Below, one piece after another: positions 45,931 to 58,340 of a DNA stretch of 64,000 bases (position 1 is its first letter; each line of letters begins with the position of its first letter). This DNA is from Adiantum capillus-veneris (taxonomy: Eukaryota; Streptophyta; Polypodiopsida; Polypodiales; Pteridaceae): assembly GCA_014529385.2 (NCBI GenBank), contig CM043966.1:88006087-88070086 (forward strand). Direction: 5' to 3'. The notes below the pieces were generated by a model. The model did not search any database. It was not told the DNA's origin and saw only the letters and a program-made list of their open reading frames with translations. Made by a program: the position numbers and the translations under genes.

Positions 45931-46930
45931 CATCCACACTCCCCACCTCGATGCTAGTCTCTCCGCAAGAACCTCGGAGTGTACTTTGACACTTGGCATA
46001 CCACATGATACTATCACCTACTTACAGGACTTGGGTGGCGGCTCCTTTGGTACATACTTCCAAGTAAGAATTGATGGTATTTTTTATCTTCCAAGAAAAA
46101 ATACGTATGCAATGAAGTAGTATCGAGGAATGCCTGGACAGAAATTGAAGTCCTTCAAGGATGAGGTCAGCTTTGATCTTTGACACAAGGGGATTGTGTG
46201 TAGAATTGCACATACATGCAATGAGCCTTTGATAGCCATTTTTCCTTACTTCAATGAAGGAAGCATTGAGAAAATGATGCACAGTCTACCTTTTTAGAAA
46301 GGTACCTTTAGCTCAATTGTGAAGAAGGAAGAGAAAGATGGCACAGGTTCAAGTAAACGTAAGGTAGCTAAGCTAAATCAAGGAGAATTAACTCGAGTCA
46401 TGGCCTTTGTGAACAATCTACCAAATATCATAGCTGCCTTAGCACACACAATGGCCTATACCCATCAATTGGGCATTGTTCATTGTGACTTGCATCCTTT
46501 CAATGTTATGCTGGATTCTACTAGGGATTCAGATCCTCAAGTTGGGATCATTGATTGGGGATTAGCAATGAGACCTGCATCAGAGAGACGACAGTCACTC
46601 AATTGTTGTCAAAGCAAAGCCCATAAGACTAAACCTTGGATTGCTCCAGAGCTATTGAAGGACACACATAATGACCATGTGTATACCAGAGAGGTTGATG
46701 TCTATGCATTAGCATGGCTTATTGATCAAATGGTCAAGTTTTGTAGAGAGTTGTCTATAGAATACAATACCGATTGGCTAGCATCTCGTTCATCAAGTGA
46801 AGCATACCATATTCAAGAGATTGTAAAAGCAGGGTATCTTCTACAAGAAAAGAATAGAAAATCATTTGAAGAATTGTATGCAGACTTATCCCACATGTCT
46901 TGGATGGGAATAAATGTCTGCAGCCATTGA
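45931..46930 (+). pseudogene. protein kinase domain pseudogene
   Basis: A single plus-strand frame of about 330 codons with three stops: TAG 46118, TGA 46181, TAG 46295. N-lobe: LGGGSFGTYFQV (glycine loop), YAMK (VAIK lysine) followed by TAG, and FKDEV (helix-C Glu). C-lobe: IVHCDLHPFNVMLD (catalytic loop with Asp and Asn), IIDWGLA (DWG for DFG), WIAPELL (APE) and EVDVYALAWLI (the DVYS-type segment). This would be a Ser/Thr or dual-specificity kinase; HCD instead of HRD and DWG instead of DFG are atypical. Each stop is one transition from Gln or Arg. The 5' end abuts the copia LTR, which probably disrupted it. Confidence 0.75.
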
Positions 46931-47455
46931 TAGAGATGATGCCAGCCATTTATTGAGTTAAACTGTTTTTCCTTGTAGCAAGATGTTAGCCATCAAAAGT
47001 GTAACTTTCTTTTGGTTGGTCATCAAAGATGTATTTGTTTTGTTGGTAATTACACTAATCTTTGTCGATTCTTTTTCAAGGCAAGCTCGAAATCTAGCTA
47101 AGATTTAGTAGAAATTTGGAAAACTCCCTCTATTGGAGCTTGTAAACCCTTTGTTTTATATGCTTAAAGTGTTTTATATGCTCGAGTCTCAAAGAGTTTT
47201 ATATGCTTCAATCCTTTTTTTGGGTTATACTCAAAATTTGGAGTGGTAGTGTTGTATCAACTCAATAACGAATCTACATTAAGTCTTAAGCCGTAGGTTT
47301 TCTTTTAAAGTCTCAAAGATTCCTTTCTTTTCAAGTTTTTTTGAAGTAGCAGAGATGGACATTGTGAGTGCAGATGTAGTTACAAACTATGTAGTTGTTT
47401 GCAAGTACTCTTGTTTATGAATGGGGATTGTCTTTACAGATAAGCAGACTCGCGT
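46931..47455. other. intergenic, no gene seen
   Basis: AT-rich with a short local repeat of TTTTATATGCT (about 47155-47205). A pyrimidine tract ending TCTTTACAG at 47440 could be a splice acceptor just before the transposase start. Confidence 0.35.
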
Positions 47456-50400
47456 ATGGCCATCAAAGAGATTGCGATTAACCTAAATGAAGGGCCAGGA
47501 CAAACAAACACACTTGGTTTTGTTATGGGGAGAGAGGGAGCCACATATAGGGAGATTAGAGAAGATATTGACTCTCGTGGTTTAGCTTCAAATGACTATA
47601 GATTTCTGGGAGGCTCATGCATGTTACCAATAAGTGAAAAACAAGAGGAGATATGGAAGGTGACCAGTGATGAGGTGACAATAGAGTACAAAATTGGTGT
47701 TGCATCCCCTACAAAGAGCCCTATGGTAGATTCTAGTGGTGCATCCAAAGAGGTGGATGGGAGATCCTCAACGTGTCAGGCAGCAACAAGTGAGACATGT
47801 CCCTTTAGTTCCTCGCTCGATGCTTCTGTGGAAGAGAGAGAAGGAGAAGTTCATATGACGAGCATTCTTGCTACACGCTGCCAAGTCAAGAAGTGGGAAC
47901 AATATGTGAAGATTGCCAAAGAGAAGTTGCGATTCAAAGGGCACTCTAATAGGTTACTCTAATGTCAAAGGATAAAGATGGGAGGGCTTTGTTTCAAATG
48001 GTGCAAATAATGCAAGATCGCATATGGACAGGAGGTCCAGATACCATATACAATTTTATGAATTCACACTTAAAGACCATAAGTCACATGTGATCCATGG
48101 GTCTCCATGAAGCAAAAAGGTTGGACTCCCACACTGCAAGCCTAGAGGATTGGATTATTACTAGAAACAAAGAGAAGGTGGTTGAGGCAATGGAGCAGGT
48201 CAATGCATTTGCAGAAGAGAGGAAATCAGAATTTGACTTGGTGCTTGAGACAATTGATGACTATAAGTCTACCTCTAAAGTCTTTGTAAAGTGCAATGTT
48301 GATGGAAAAAATGGATCCCCCTATTTCCAAAGACAGGGTCTCTCAAACAATGCATGATAGAGCACACAAAGTCAAAGGTGCATATTCAGGCTAGTGCTCC
48401 AAGTTTGCACGAAGGGACAAAGAAGGCTGGTCGTCCAAGTAAGTTTTCGGTACCTGATGACCATCAAAAGGAGTTTACTGGATTTTTCAAACCAATCTCA
48501 GGTAAATTGCATTATTGACATTTTTATTGTATCGTAGATCTTTTGTTGACAAGCTTGATGAATGTGTGTTGTCCTTGCTAGTATGTTCCGGGAAGGCATC
48601 GAGTGCACCAGAAAGAAATGAAGGTGAAGGTATGCCATTCTAAGTACCTCTCTGTCTTTTTCTTCTACCACTTTTGAAGCAATTTTTGATAAAAAAACCT
48701 TTTGTTGTTCTTTGTTTTCCTTTTTTCCCAAATAGAAGAAAAGATATATTCAACACTATGCTGGGGATTTTGGCAAAAATCCTTCACATTTGGAGGAAAC
48801 ACAATTGACCTAAAACCATTTTAGATGATAGTAGAGGGGGGGCAAATTGGTTTTGTGAACCAAACCATAGCAACGTTATATAAGGATCAATGCGTCATCG
48901 ACATATCTGGAACTTTCCGTCACAAAAATTGCAGTAGAGTAAGCATATTGGGAATGCCATTTGATGAGCTAATGTGTTCAAACTGTGCCTCCATTCCCAA
49001 GGAACGAGATTTTTGGATGAGAGTCTATCGCCAATCCCAGGAAACACATAGTCGAGGGCTTAGAGATACGGGTTTCGGCAGAAGACTCAAATACATGACT
49101 AACTCATAGATTCTTGGCATAGCATGATCTAGGTGTATCCTAGTTCGAAGACTTAAGAAGCAAATGTGGTTCACAAAAACCAAAGTTGCAGCATTAAGTG
49201 TAAGAGTCAGGAACCTTCATGATACTGTCTCTGAAGATTTGGGAAGAGGAGATGTGAAAAAGTTTTGCATGGATATAATCAATGTGCACAACCTTGGTTT
49301 GTTTGAGGGAAAGCAAGCATTGTGGATATTTCTCATGGATATCTCGCAAAACATTGAAAGAGATCCCCAAGGCAAGAGATACTCTGACGCAACAAAGAGT
49401 CTCTTTGAATTTGTTAAATTGTGGGGAGGTACAAGAATGCACAAATTTCTCTCTTTGAACCTTGGGGGACCTCATATTTCAACCACTATGAGGGCAACAA
49501 GGAAGTCCATAAGCGGCGGTCAGGGAGGATATATTTCAACATGTGGCTGAGGTTTATAAGCATCAAATGGATACAAACAACATCCCCATGGGTAGTGTTC
49601 CTATTATTATTGCCGAAGATGAGACTGTTATAAAGAGGATGGTCAGGTGGAATGGAAGGGATGATGAACTTGTCAGCTTTTGTGGAAGGAAACAAGAACA
49701 CAATTGTGTACCAAATTTTGTGGTGGTTGTTGGTTCTGGTGAAGCCGGGTACAACAACTTTGTTGAGGCATTCCATGATAATATTATTGCTCACTATGCA
49801 CGGGTTCTTATTGCAAATCCACTTATTCATTGTCTACCAAAGCTTGTCCTGGTGGTCCAGCTAACATGTAATCGATTTAATTTGAATTTTATCAACGCGC
49901 AATGGGATGCAGTAGCATTGCTTTGGTATCAGCATCTTAAAAACATTGTAGGTCCTTTGATTGGTCATGCTTCTGATGGGCATGCTCGAAGAAGGAAACT
50001 CATGAGAGATGACTACACTTCTCAAGTGGGTATTCAATTCTCTATTCCTTGGAAGGGGTGGCCATTGATAGCGAGCATAGATTATGATGGAAGTATCTTG
50101 GGATTGCATGACTCGGACTTCATTCATAATGGGAAAAATTTGGTTAACCCTTTAGATAATTCTTCTAGAAGACTTGTCCTTGGCAAGGATACCGCTACAT
50201 TGAATCATGTTGCTCTTATATATCAACATTTTAAGGTTGATGAGCATGGATTGCAAGAGGGTGATGTGAAGAGAAAGGACAGGCAAAACTGGAGATCAAC
50301 CCAAAGATTGGAAAGACGTAAGGTGCAAGCACGTCTGAAGGATTTGCGCATTGGAAGTCAATTTTAGCAAGAAAGAACACTTGGAATAGAAATGTATCTT

Positions 50401-51901
50401 TCAATAGTAGCTTCATATATTGATAATTTTTTTGTCTCCAACTCTCTCATTATTTGAGAGAGTGAAAGCTTCCGGCAAGGTTTCCTTCTTTTTCAGGTAC
50501 TCAGTGTTTAGACAAGGTGCCATTCTTTATGTTTGCCATTAAAATAAGACAATAGTTATTCATTTTGTAAGAAATATCTAACGTTGTTGTCTCAGGATGT
50601 GGCGCACTTGGATCATGAAACAAGAAATATAAACTCTCAAGGATAATTTCATAATCAAAGAAACATTCCTTTATATTCAGCTCTCTTGCCACTTTATAGT
50701 TCTTCTAATCAAGCTATTCAGAGAAAAGTATACACATCTAGAAGCTCCTTTGTCTGCAACAGGGTCAGACACTTGTGAAACTTTCTTTAGCAAAGTTGGC
50801 GGTATGGTTAGAAATGAGAGGAGTTATGATGGAGTTGATTTGTTAAGAAATGCTGGTGTGCTAAACAGGATTTTCGAGATTCAATCAAGCTCCATGTTTG
50901 TTTCTCTAGCAGCACACTCTAAGCAAGAAAGCATATGGACTATAATGAATCATGTACCTGGCGTTCCATTTGACAATCTTGGTGACTACATGTCCGTATC
51001 TTGTGATGGGGACATAGTACGAGCTTTAAGAGAGGGCTTTTGTGAAGCGAAGGATGTGTGCAAAATACTAGGCATTCACGATATCTCTTGGTGCCATGAC
51101 ACATGGCAAGAGAGAGATCTTGAAGATATAATGGTTGCCAATGGAGATGACCAAATTTTGGATTATGGAGTTGTTGATGACCTTCCTCTTGAGATAGAGG
51201 AAGGTGCAAATGAGTTGAGCACATGTGCCAAAGATGACGTGATAGTCGCAGAATGTGAGTTACGCCATGTGCTTGATGAGATAGTTGATGAAGAGGAGAA
51301 ATTTCAAAGCCAGTTCGGTCCTTTTGTAGAGATAGATGGCAAGGAAATATGTAAGAGTACTCTTGTGAGTCAGCTAAATGGAAATCCAACTCTGCCTAAG
51401 GACATACTAACAAGGGTGAAAAGTGGGATTTATTCTTCAATGGATAAAAAGATCAGGTTTCAAACAGGAACTTCTCTTGTAGTAGGCTCAGATTGTGCTA
51501 TTTTATTTGAGGGTTTGTCTTCCAAAGATGACACAAGGTGCAAGAGGAAAGGAAAGATCTATAGCACTAGCAAAGGTGCAGATAAAGGTACATGGTATCT
51601 TGGAAGAGTTGTGTGTAAGAGAAGAAAAGTGGGAGCTGCTATGAAAGAGACGAGGGGTCCTTTTGATCTTCTTGACCGACCTGCAAATGTAGAGATACAT
51701 CTTGCATGGTATCAAAAAGCTAAGGGTGCAAGGAGCTATACATACGATCTTGTGGGCAATCAATGTGTATCCTTGGAGTCTATAATTTCACTTGCAAACT
51801 TGACGTATGATTTGGAGACTAAGAAATACCAGCTTGATGCTAAGGACTACACGGTCTTCAATGAGTATGTGAAAGGTAAATTGACTTCATTTGTAAATTA
51901 G
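47456..51901 (+). pseudogene. P-element/THAP9-like transposase, decayed, with introns
   Basis: Starts at ATG 47456 (MAIKEIAINLNEGPGQ). Frame 2 to 47962, frame 1 to 48357, frame 0 to 48501, then an intron. A phase-compatible 48-nt exon (48582-48629) links to 48736-49550 (frame 0), then 49500-50367 (frame 1), and about 50630-51901 (frame 2). Catalytic-type motifs: IIIAEDETVI followed by DELVSFCG (like DEM...GF), GHASDGHARR (SDG), DSDFIHNGKNLVN (DxxHxxKxxxN), and TGSDTCETFFSKVG (QDxxExFFS-like). These are the four acidic positions and context of P-element/THAP9 transposases. A Cys-rich segment MCSNCASIPKERDF precedes them. Stops at 48822, 49107 and others, plus frameshifts near 48335 and 49500, disable it. 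The last 350 residues are unassigned. Confidence 0.65.
48582..48629 (+). other. candidate 48-nt exon of the transposase gene
   Basis: Bounded by CTTGCTAG on the left and GTATGC on the right. Splicing 48501 to 48582 and 48629 to 48736 keeps one open frame through all three pieces (phases 1 and 1). The peptide CSGKASSAPERNEGE is hydrophilic. Confidence 0.4.
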
Positions 51902-53570
51902 GTTCAAGCATGTGCAAGAGAAAAGTTCATAGGATTGGTTTGTACAATAAAGAGCTATATTTATTTGCTAATTCTAAGCGTAACTATTTTGAATCTTACA
52001 GGTTGATACTTGTGCTAGATGCAAGTGGCAAAGATGAGGGATGACTACGCTTTGAAAATATTGACTTAGATTTGTGCTCAGTACCTAGATAGGAGTACTT
52101 GCATAAAAAGACAATGTGCCGTATGAAAGATGTGTGTTTGACATGGCATATAGACTAGTGAAATGATTAAGGGGTGCTCATTTGGTTTAGGAAACTGTCT
52201 TCAAACATTTCATTTTGATGTTTTGATTTATGTATTTTATGTACACGGAAGCCATATGACATGGACATGCCATTTTGTTGATTGTCTAGTATGAGAAGCA
52301 TGACATACTAGCACTTGGAATGTAGTTTGGTTTTGATGGTTCTTAAGTTGATTTGGTAGGCTACTTTTATGTTTTCATTTTGTGTTTGTTTTGTACATGA
52401 TCGAGTATCGATGTGGACATGGCCTTTTGGTAATCATGTGATTAGACTATGTGATTGGAGGTTTCCTATGTACAATGATATGCAGGTCATATAACCACTT
52501 TGAAGTTAGATTACTTTGACTCTATTGAAAATGTGTTTGATTTTAATGTTTAAGATAATCCTTCAATCCCACGTGGGAGCCCAAGATGAGGTGGACATTT
52601 TTTTTTGGAAAAAGAAGTTATGTGATGAAAATCCCATGTGGGAGCCCAAGAAAAGGGTATACTGATTTTTTTTGAGAAAGAGGTCTCCATACAAAGGAGA
52701 CTCTGGAAAAATTTTTAAGATTTATATTTTATGTACAAACTCAAAATTAAATATAGATGGTGCTTTTTAAAAAGTTGCATTTGCTTAAGCATAGACATGC
52801 ATTCATATCACATATAATTGTTTTTGTTCAAAAAGATTAATCTTTTAATGGGTTGTTTTGTAATGTGTTTTGGTTTGATGAGTGAAGTTTTTCATAGTTG
52901 TTTAAGAGTATGCATTATTTGTTATTTAGAGAACAATCCATTTTATATGTGTGCCTTAAATCCCATGTGGGAAGCCTACTAAGTAGGTGGGTAGTATCAT
53001 ATGTTTTGAAATTGAGATTTGAATCAGTTTACAAGGTAGATGCTATTTGTTTTTTGACAAATTACATTAAATGATTGGTTTATTTTAATTTAGTATTCAT
53101 TATATTTGTTGCTTTTCATGGTTTTTTCTTTTAACATCTATTGCAAATAAAAACACACTACAATGTACACTTTTGTTCATTTGCAGCTCAATATGTATTT
53201 TTGCAAAATCATGTGCTTCTAAAATTGTTATGTTACTAGTATACATAAGATAGTGGGTCATTACATTCCGTATGAAATCTATATGAGGGGGGATGGCTCA
53301 TTACGAGAACGTTCGTATCTTGTCCGTATGTAGGGGGATAGGTTAGCAAGTAAGATACCGTACAGAGGGGGGTTTCGCTAATTTTGATGCACGTAGGTGA
53401 CATCCCCCCATTACTAATAGTGAATCTCCCGGGAGGAGTACTAGGTGACAGACCTAACAAAAAGCAGTTGAAGCTCCTCTAGACCTCTAGAGGATCAGTT
53501 TGATCACTACATCCAAGCATATGAGGAAACAGAGAGGGTTTTTGAGTAGTAAAACTTAGAGCCCTTCACA
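51902..53570. other. non-coding 3' flank with three CCCAYGTGGG palindromes
   Basis: No gene seen. ATCCCACGTGGGAGCCCAAG at about 52567, ATCCCATGTGGGAGCCCAAG at about 52641 and ATCCCATGTGGGAAGCC at about 52964 are copies of one palindromic motif. The first two lie about 75 bp apart with similar flanks. Confidence 0.6.
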
Positions 53571-55800
53571 ATGGAGAAAGTTCCAGACATTAAGAAGAAG
53601 TTGAGAGAAATGCAGAAACCTCTAGCTAGGCAGGACCAAGAAGGTGACAAACCAAAAATTGAAACCCCACCACCTTCACCATCAGGCTCTTCCACCGCTC
53701 CTCCAAGTCCAAAACCCGCAACATCCCAACCACAACCCTCACCAAAAAGAAAAAAAGAGGCATCACATCGACCAAGAAACAAGGAGAAAGAAGAAATGGA
53801 CACCTATGAAGACCTCCTTCAAGCCGGATATACAATGGCAGAGACTTCAATGATTGTTTACAGAACTCCAACTCCATCATGGTTTGCCAGACAGAAACAA
53901 GAAATACAGAATAGCTCTGCTAAACAGATAAGAGCTGGTGGATCACAGGGACCACAATTAGATCAAGAAATGCAGAGAAGAGCTCAAGAAAGGCATTCCC
54001 CACGGCCTAGAGTGCTAGGGTTGGTTCACATCCTGCAACCGCCACAATGGAGACCATTGGCCAACTCGTGGAGAGCACCTTCAACAGGGGTCATGCTAAG
54101 TATGGGACATCAAGTTCCTTTTGATGGCCCTATCAATAGGCCATCAACCAGAAACTTGTTAGCAAAAAATGAAGATGATGTAAGAGTCGCATATTGGATA
54201 CTTGACAGAGTTAGAATGCGGTCTCTGACCATTGTTGAAAAAATTAGTATGCTACATACCACAGAAGATAATATGAAAGTGGAATATGATAACCTTTCGA
54301 GCATGGTCCAAATTACCCACTTGAAAGATGAGGAAGTCAAAAAGGATCTTGAGGCTCTCAATGCAACACTAAGGGAGGCTGAGAGCGAACAAGATACTCT
54401 AACACTAGAAATGGTAGAGGTTTTGAAAGAAGTCAAGACTCTCCAAGAAGGGAAAGAAAGAGTAGAAGATGAGCTAGAGATAGCGAGAGATGAAGTGCTG
54501 AAGCTGAAAGAAAAATTAGAGCTCCAGGACTTGACAATCAAGAGATTAAGGGCAACACCAAGGGCTGTATGGCAAGTGCAGGGGTAGATAGTCAAGTTGT
54601 GCAAGCCTTGGAAGCACAAATCACCACCCTCCAAAAGGAATTACGGTTAGAGCAATGACAACGAATTCATATAGCAGAAGGATCTCTAGCTGTGGAGGAA
54701 AGAATGAAGGCTAAACACAAAGAGCTTCAAAAAGAGCATGAGGAGCTTCAATGACAAATGGCTACACTACAAGAGATGTTGGTAGACCAAGCATAGGGAG
54801 CTACTAAAAGAGATGTACTTGCTTAACAACGGCTAATGGAATACAAAGAGAAATAGCCAAAGCAAGGATACAAGACACGGAATCAGGGCCCAGCGATCTA
54901 GGGACAAATGCCAGAGATGAGCCCATGGAAGTTCCTGAGGATGCAGAAGATCTGCAGCACCAAGAAGAATAGATAGAGATACAAGTAGAAAAATGGCAAT
55001 CATTGATTGTAGAGGAGGAGACACGCCTCTAGATTTTGATAGAAAAGTCCATAGTGGAGGACCACAAAGAAGCCTTGGAATGGGAGACAAGAATTCTATA
55101 TTCTGTAGGAGTCCAAGGGCTTGCCACGAATGTGCTTAGGGAGGAATGGATGCAGCCTACGCTCCCATAACCTCTCCTAAAGTATGAAGTGATAGTGATT
55201 AGGAAGAGGGTTGAAGCAGAAGCAATAGAGCCAGTATATGATGGAAATCTAAAAAATATAGAGGTTGTAAAGAAAATAGTGGACTCCCAACCATGATGGA
55301 GAAAATCTTGGCTCCTCAAGTATCCAGGATTTCTAAAGTACTTGGTGGAAGCCCCAAAGATTATCATGGAGGACATCCTATTTTTCCGAATACCTCATTT
55401 ACGCACATGGACAAACCATTTCAAAATCGTGAAGAGACATCCCAACTGGCTTAATTACCCCTCTCTGCCACCATCCAAGGAAGAAGAGAGAATGTCTCTT
55501 ATATGGTGAAAACCCTAAAGGGCACCATTAAGACTTTCACTAGCTCTCCTAACTTGACGTGTGTGATGATCAACAAAATCTACAGGACTTTACTGGTGAC
55601 ACTGTCACCACAATGACATATGACTTGTTGAGGCAGCCATCTACAGAGGTATTACATCTGCTCTATCAAAGGATCATGTTCTTACCCAACTACCACATGC
55701 AGGCTTTTGAGGAAGCTTTCTACACTAGGTTCTTTACATATGATAGCAAAATATTTGGCCCCACAGTCACCTTGGGCAATATAAGGTAGGAGTCGTACTT
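53571..55800 (+). pseudogene. proline-rich coiled-coil ORF next to an LTR
   Basis: Open for 338 codons from ATG 53571, then continuing in decayed form to about 55800. N-terminus: basic and proline-rich (about 25-75, PPSPSGSSTAPPSPKP). Middle: an unassigned globular part (VAYWILDRVRMRSLTIVEKI). Residues 240-325 form a heptad coiled coil (KDLEALNATLREAESEQDTL). Past the stop at 54585 the coil continues (ELQKEHEELQ), then a part with RKSWLLKYPGFLKYLVEAPK. Position directly before a polypurine tract and LTR resembles the extra ORF of the minus-strand gypsy, but I see no residue-level similarity between the two. Could be gag of an unusual element or an accessory ORF. Confidence 0.45.
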
Positions 55801-55908
55801 AAAGCTGCTAAAACCCCAAGGATTTCATTGACACGAAGACAACTTCTACCAAAAGCAGAAGATCAAGACCTGTCATGTCAGGGACGACATGAACATGGAA
55901 GGAGGGAA

Positions 55909-56451
<543 letters not shown>

Positions 56452-57149
56452 AATCAAAAAGTGGTGACCAGTATTTTTTGCATGTTTTTATACGCGATTG
56501 GTGGTTAGAGATGGGATACCAAGTCATAGTCCATAGGTTATTGATCTCTTGATAAGGAGAGTGTGTCCTATGAGTTTCCTGACATTTTGAGTGTGTTTGG
56601 TCTAGTTTTGGATAACTCGAGCATCGTAGGTTGATTTGCTTTCACTAGTGCATAGAATGGTTAGATTTGATTTCCTCGAGTAGAGATTGTCATAGAAGGT
56701 CGAGAAGTTGCATGACATCCATTTTCTTGTTTCCATGCGCCTACTGGTTAAGCTTCATCCTTGGCCGACATAGAGTTATTGGTTTTTTTCTTGCTATGCT
56801 AGAGTCCACTCGCGGCATACCCGCCAACATACTCCTAGTCCAAGTAATGTTGTGCCACCTCATGTGCCCACTATAGATGAGGATGTGTCAATGGGCACTA
56901 GTGCTTGAATCTCTTTTCACGTTTTCTGACCCGATGTATATACTGTACATAATGCATAGTTCTTTGAATTGCATCTCGTCTAATGTGTAGGGTTTATGCA
57001 ACCATAAGTGGCGACTCACCTGGCACTATGTACATACATGTAATGCAGACATAGTTGTTCTTCAAGAGCATAACCAATTTTGCTAGAAAAAATTCCTATT
57101 TTGCAGGTTATTGGATAACTTATGTAGGATCGGCTAGTTTTTCTTGAGT

Positions 57150-58340
57150 GCTTTTGCTCGTTCGGCATGAGCTCTTCTCGACTCTGGTCTTCAATGAACC
57201 GGATGGGAGATGGATGGTTGTCCAATGTATTGTTAATGGGGAAGTATTTGAATTCAGGGGATTATATGCATAAACAACATCTGTTGATTGAGCACAATTT
57301 TGGAGTGCCATCTCCTTGTATTCTTTGCGTTCCAATGTATTTCTTTGTGGGGAATTTAATAATTCTATCAATATCATAGATAATACTATTGGGCACTCTC
57401 ACATGCTTCATGTGGAATGCCAATCATGGGATCATTTTATGTTGACTTATCATGGTTTGGATTTATGGTCTCTTCTGAGTGCGGATGATCTTGGATTCAC
57501 ATTACACATAATGCTCAATCTATGTATCGCGCTCGATTAGATTGCTAGTATCTTTTCAATATGCATCAGTATGATGACTTTGTATGTGACATGAGGATTG
57601 ATTACACCCTGTGTCTCTTAGATCATGCTCCCATTTTCTTGAAGTTGCACTTTGGATCCTTTCTACTGATGTCTCCCTTCCCACGAAGTGTCTTTTGCAT
57701 GTCAATAATGCTTATCTTAAGCCTGAACTTTTCCACTCTATGATTGGGGATATCATCCAGCCTTTGACTTTGCAGATGCATCTTGATATGGACACAACAT
57801 GGTTTCACTTTTTTATAAGGTTTTATTTGTCACAATTGCAAGACCAAGCAAGCAAAAGATAATTTTCAAAGGTTCATACACTTGGCCAACACCTCCTCTC
57901 TTGCTGAGACTCAGTTGACTGAGTTACTTTCTGCCCGCACTATGTTACATCATAATGATGAGAGAAAATTGGCCAAGTGGCAGACTCATGCTTGCCAACT
58001 GGATTTTATTGATAAAGGTTGTGATTCAAAATAGTTCTTCCAGTGCTTCCATCATTCTTGGCAGTTGCAAGCTGTCAAGAGATTTCCTTGGAGTGGACCT
58101 CTTCCTTATCGAAGTTGGCACAGGCTCTGCACTTGCATTTTGGCAAGCTCTTTGAGTCTCCCTTATCTCCCACAAGAGAAGCTTGCTTGACTTGACTTGG
58201 GTCGTTGGAAAGCTCCAGGTTGGGATGGTCTTACTGTGGAATTTTTCTTCTCGTTTTGGGATGACCTAAAGGTGCCCTTGTTGTTCATGATGAACATCGA
58301 CTAGGAACAACAGACATTGCCCGCCTCTTGGAAAGAAGGA
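57150..58340 (+). pseudogene. LINE endonuclease region
   Basis: Plus-strand remnants of an apurinic-like LINE endonuclease: NEPDGRWMVVQ near 57190, FLCGEFNNSINIIDN (for the GDFN motif) near 57340, and LLDHAPIFLKL (for SDHAPI) near 57620, in different frames. These match the C-terminal half of the domain. The endonuclease nicks target DNA to prime reverse transcription. Frameshifts and stops throughout. Confidence 0.65.
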
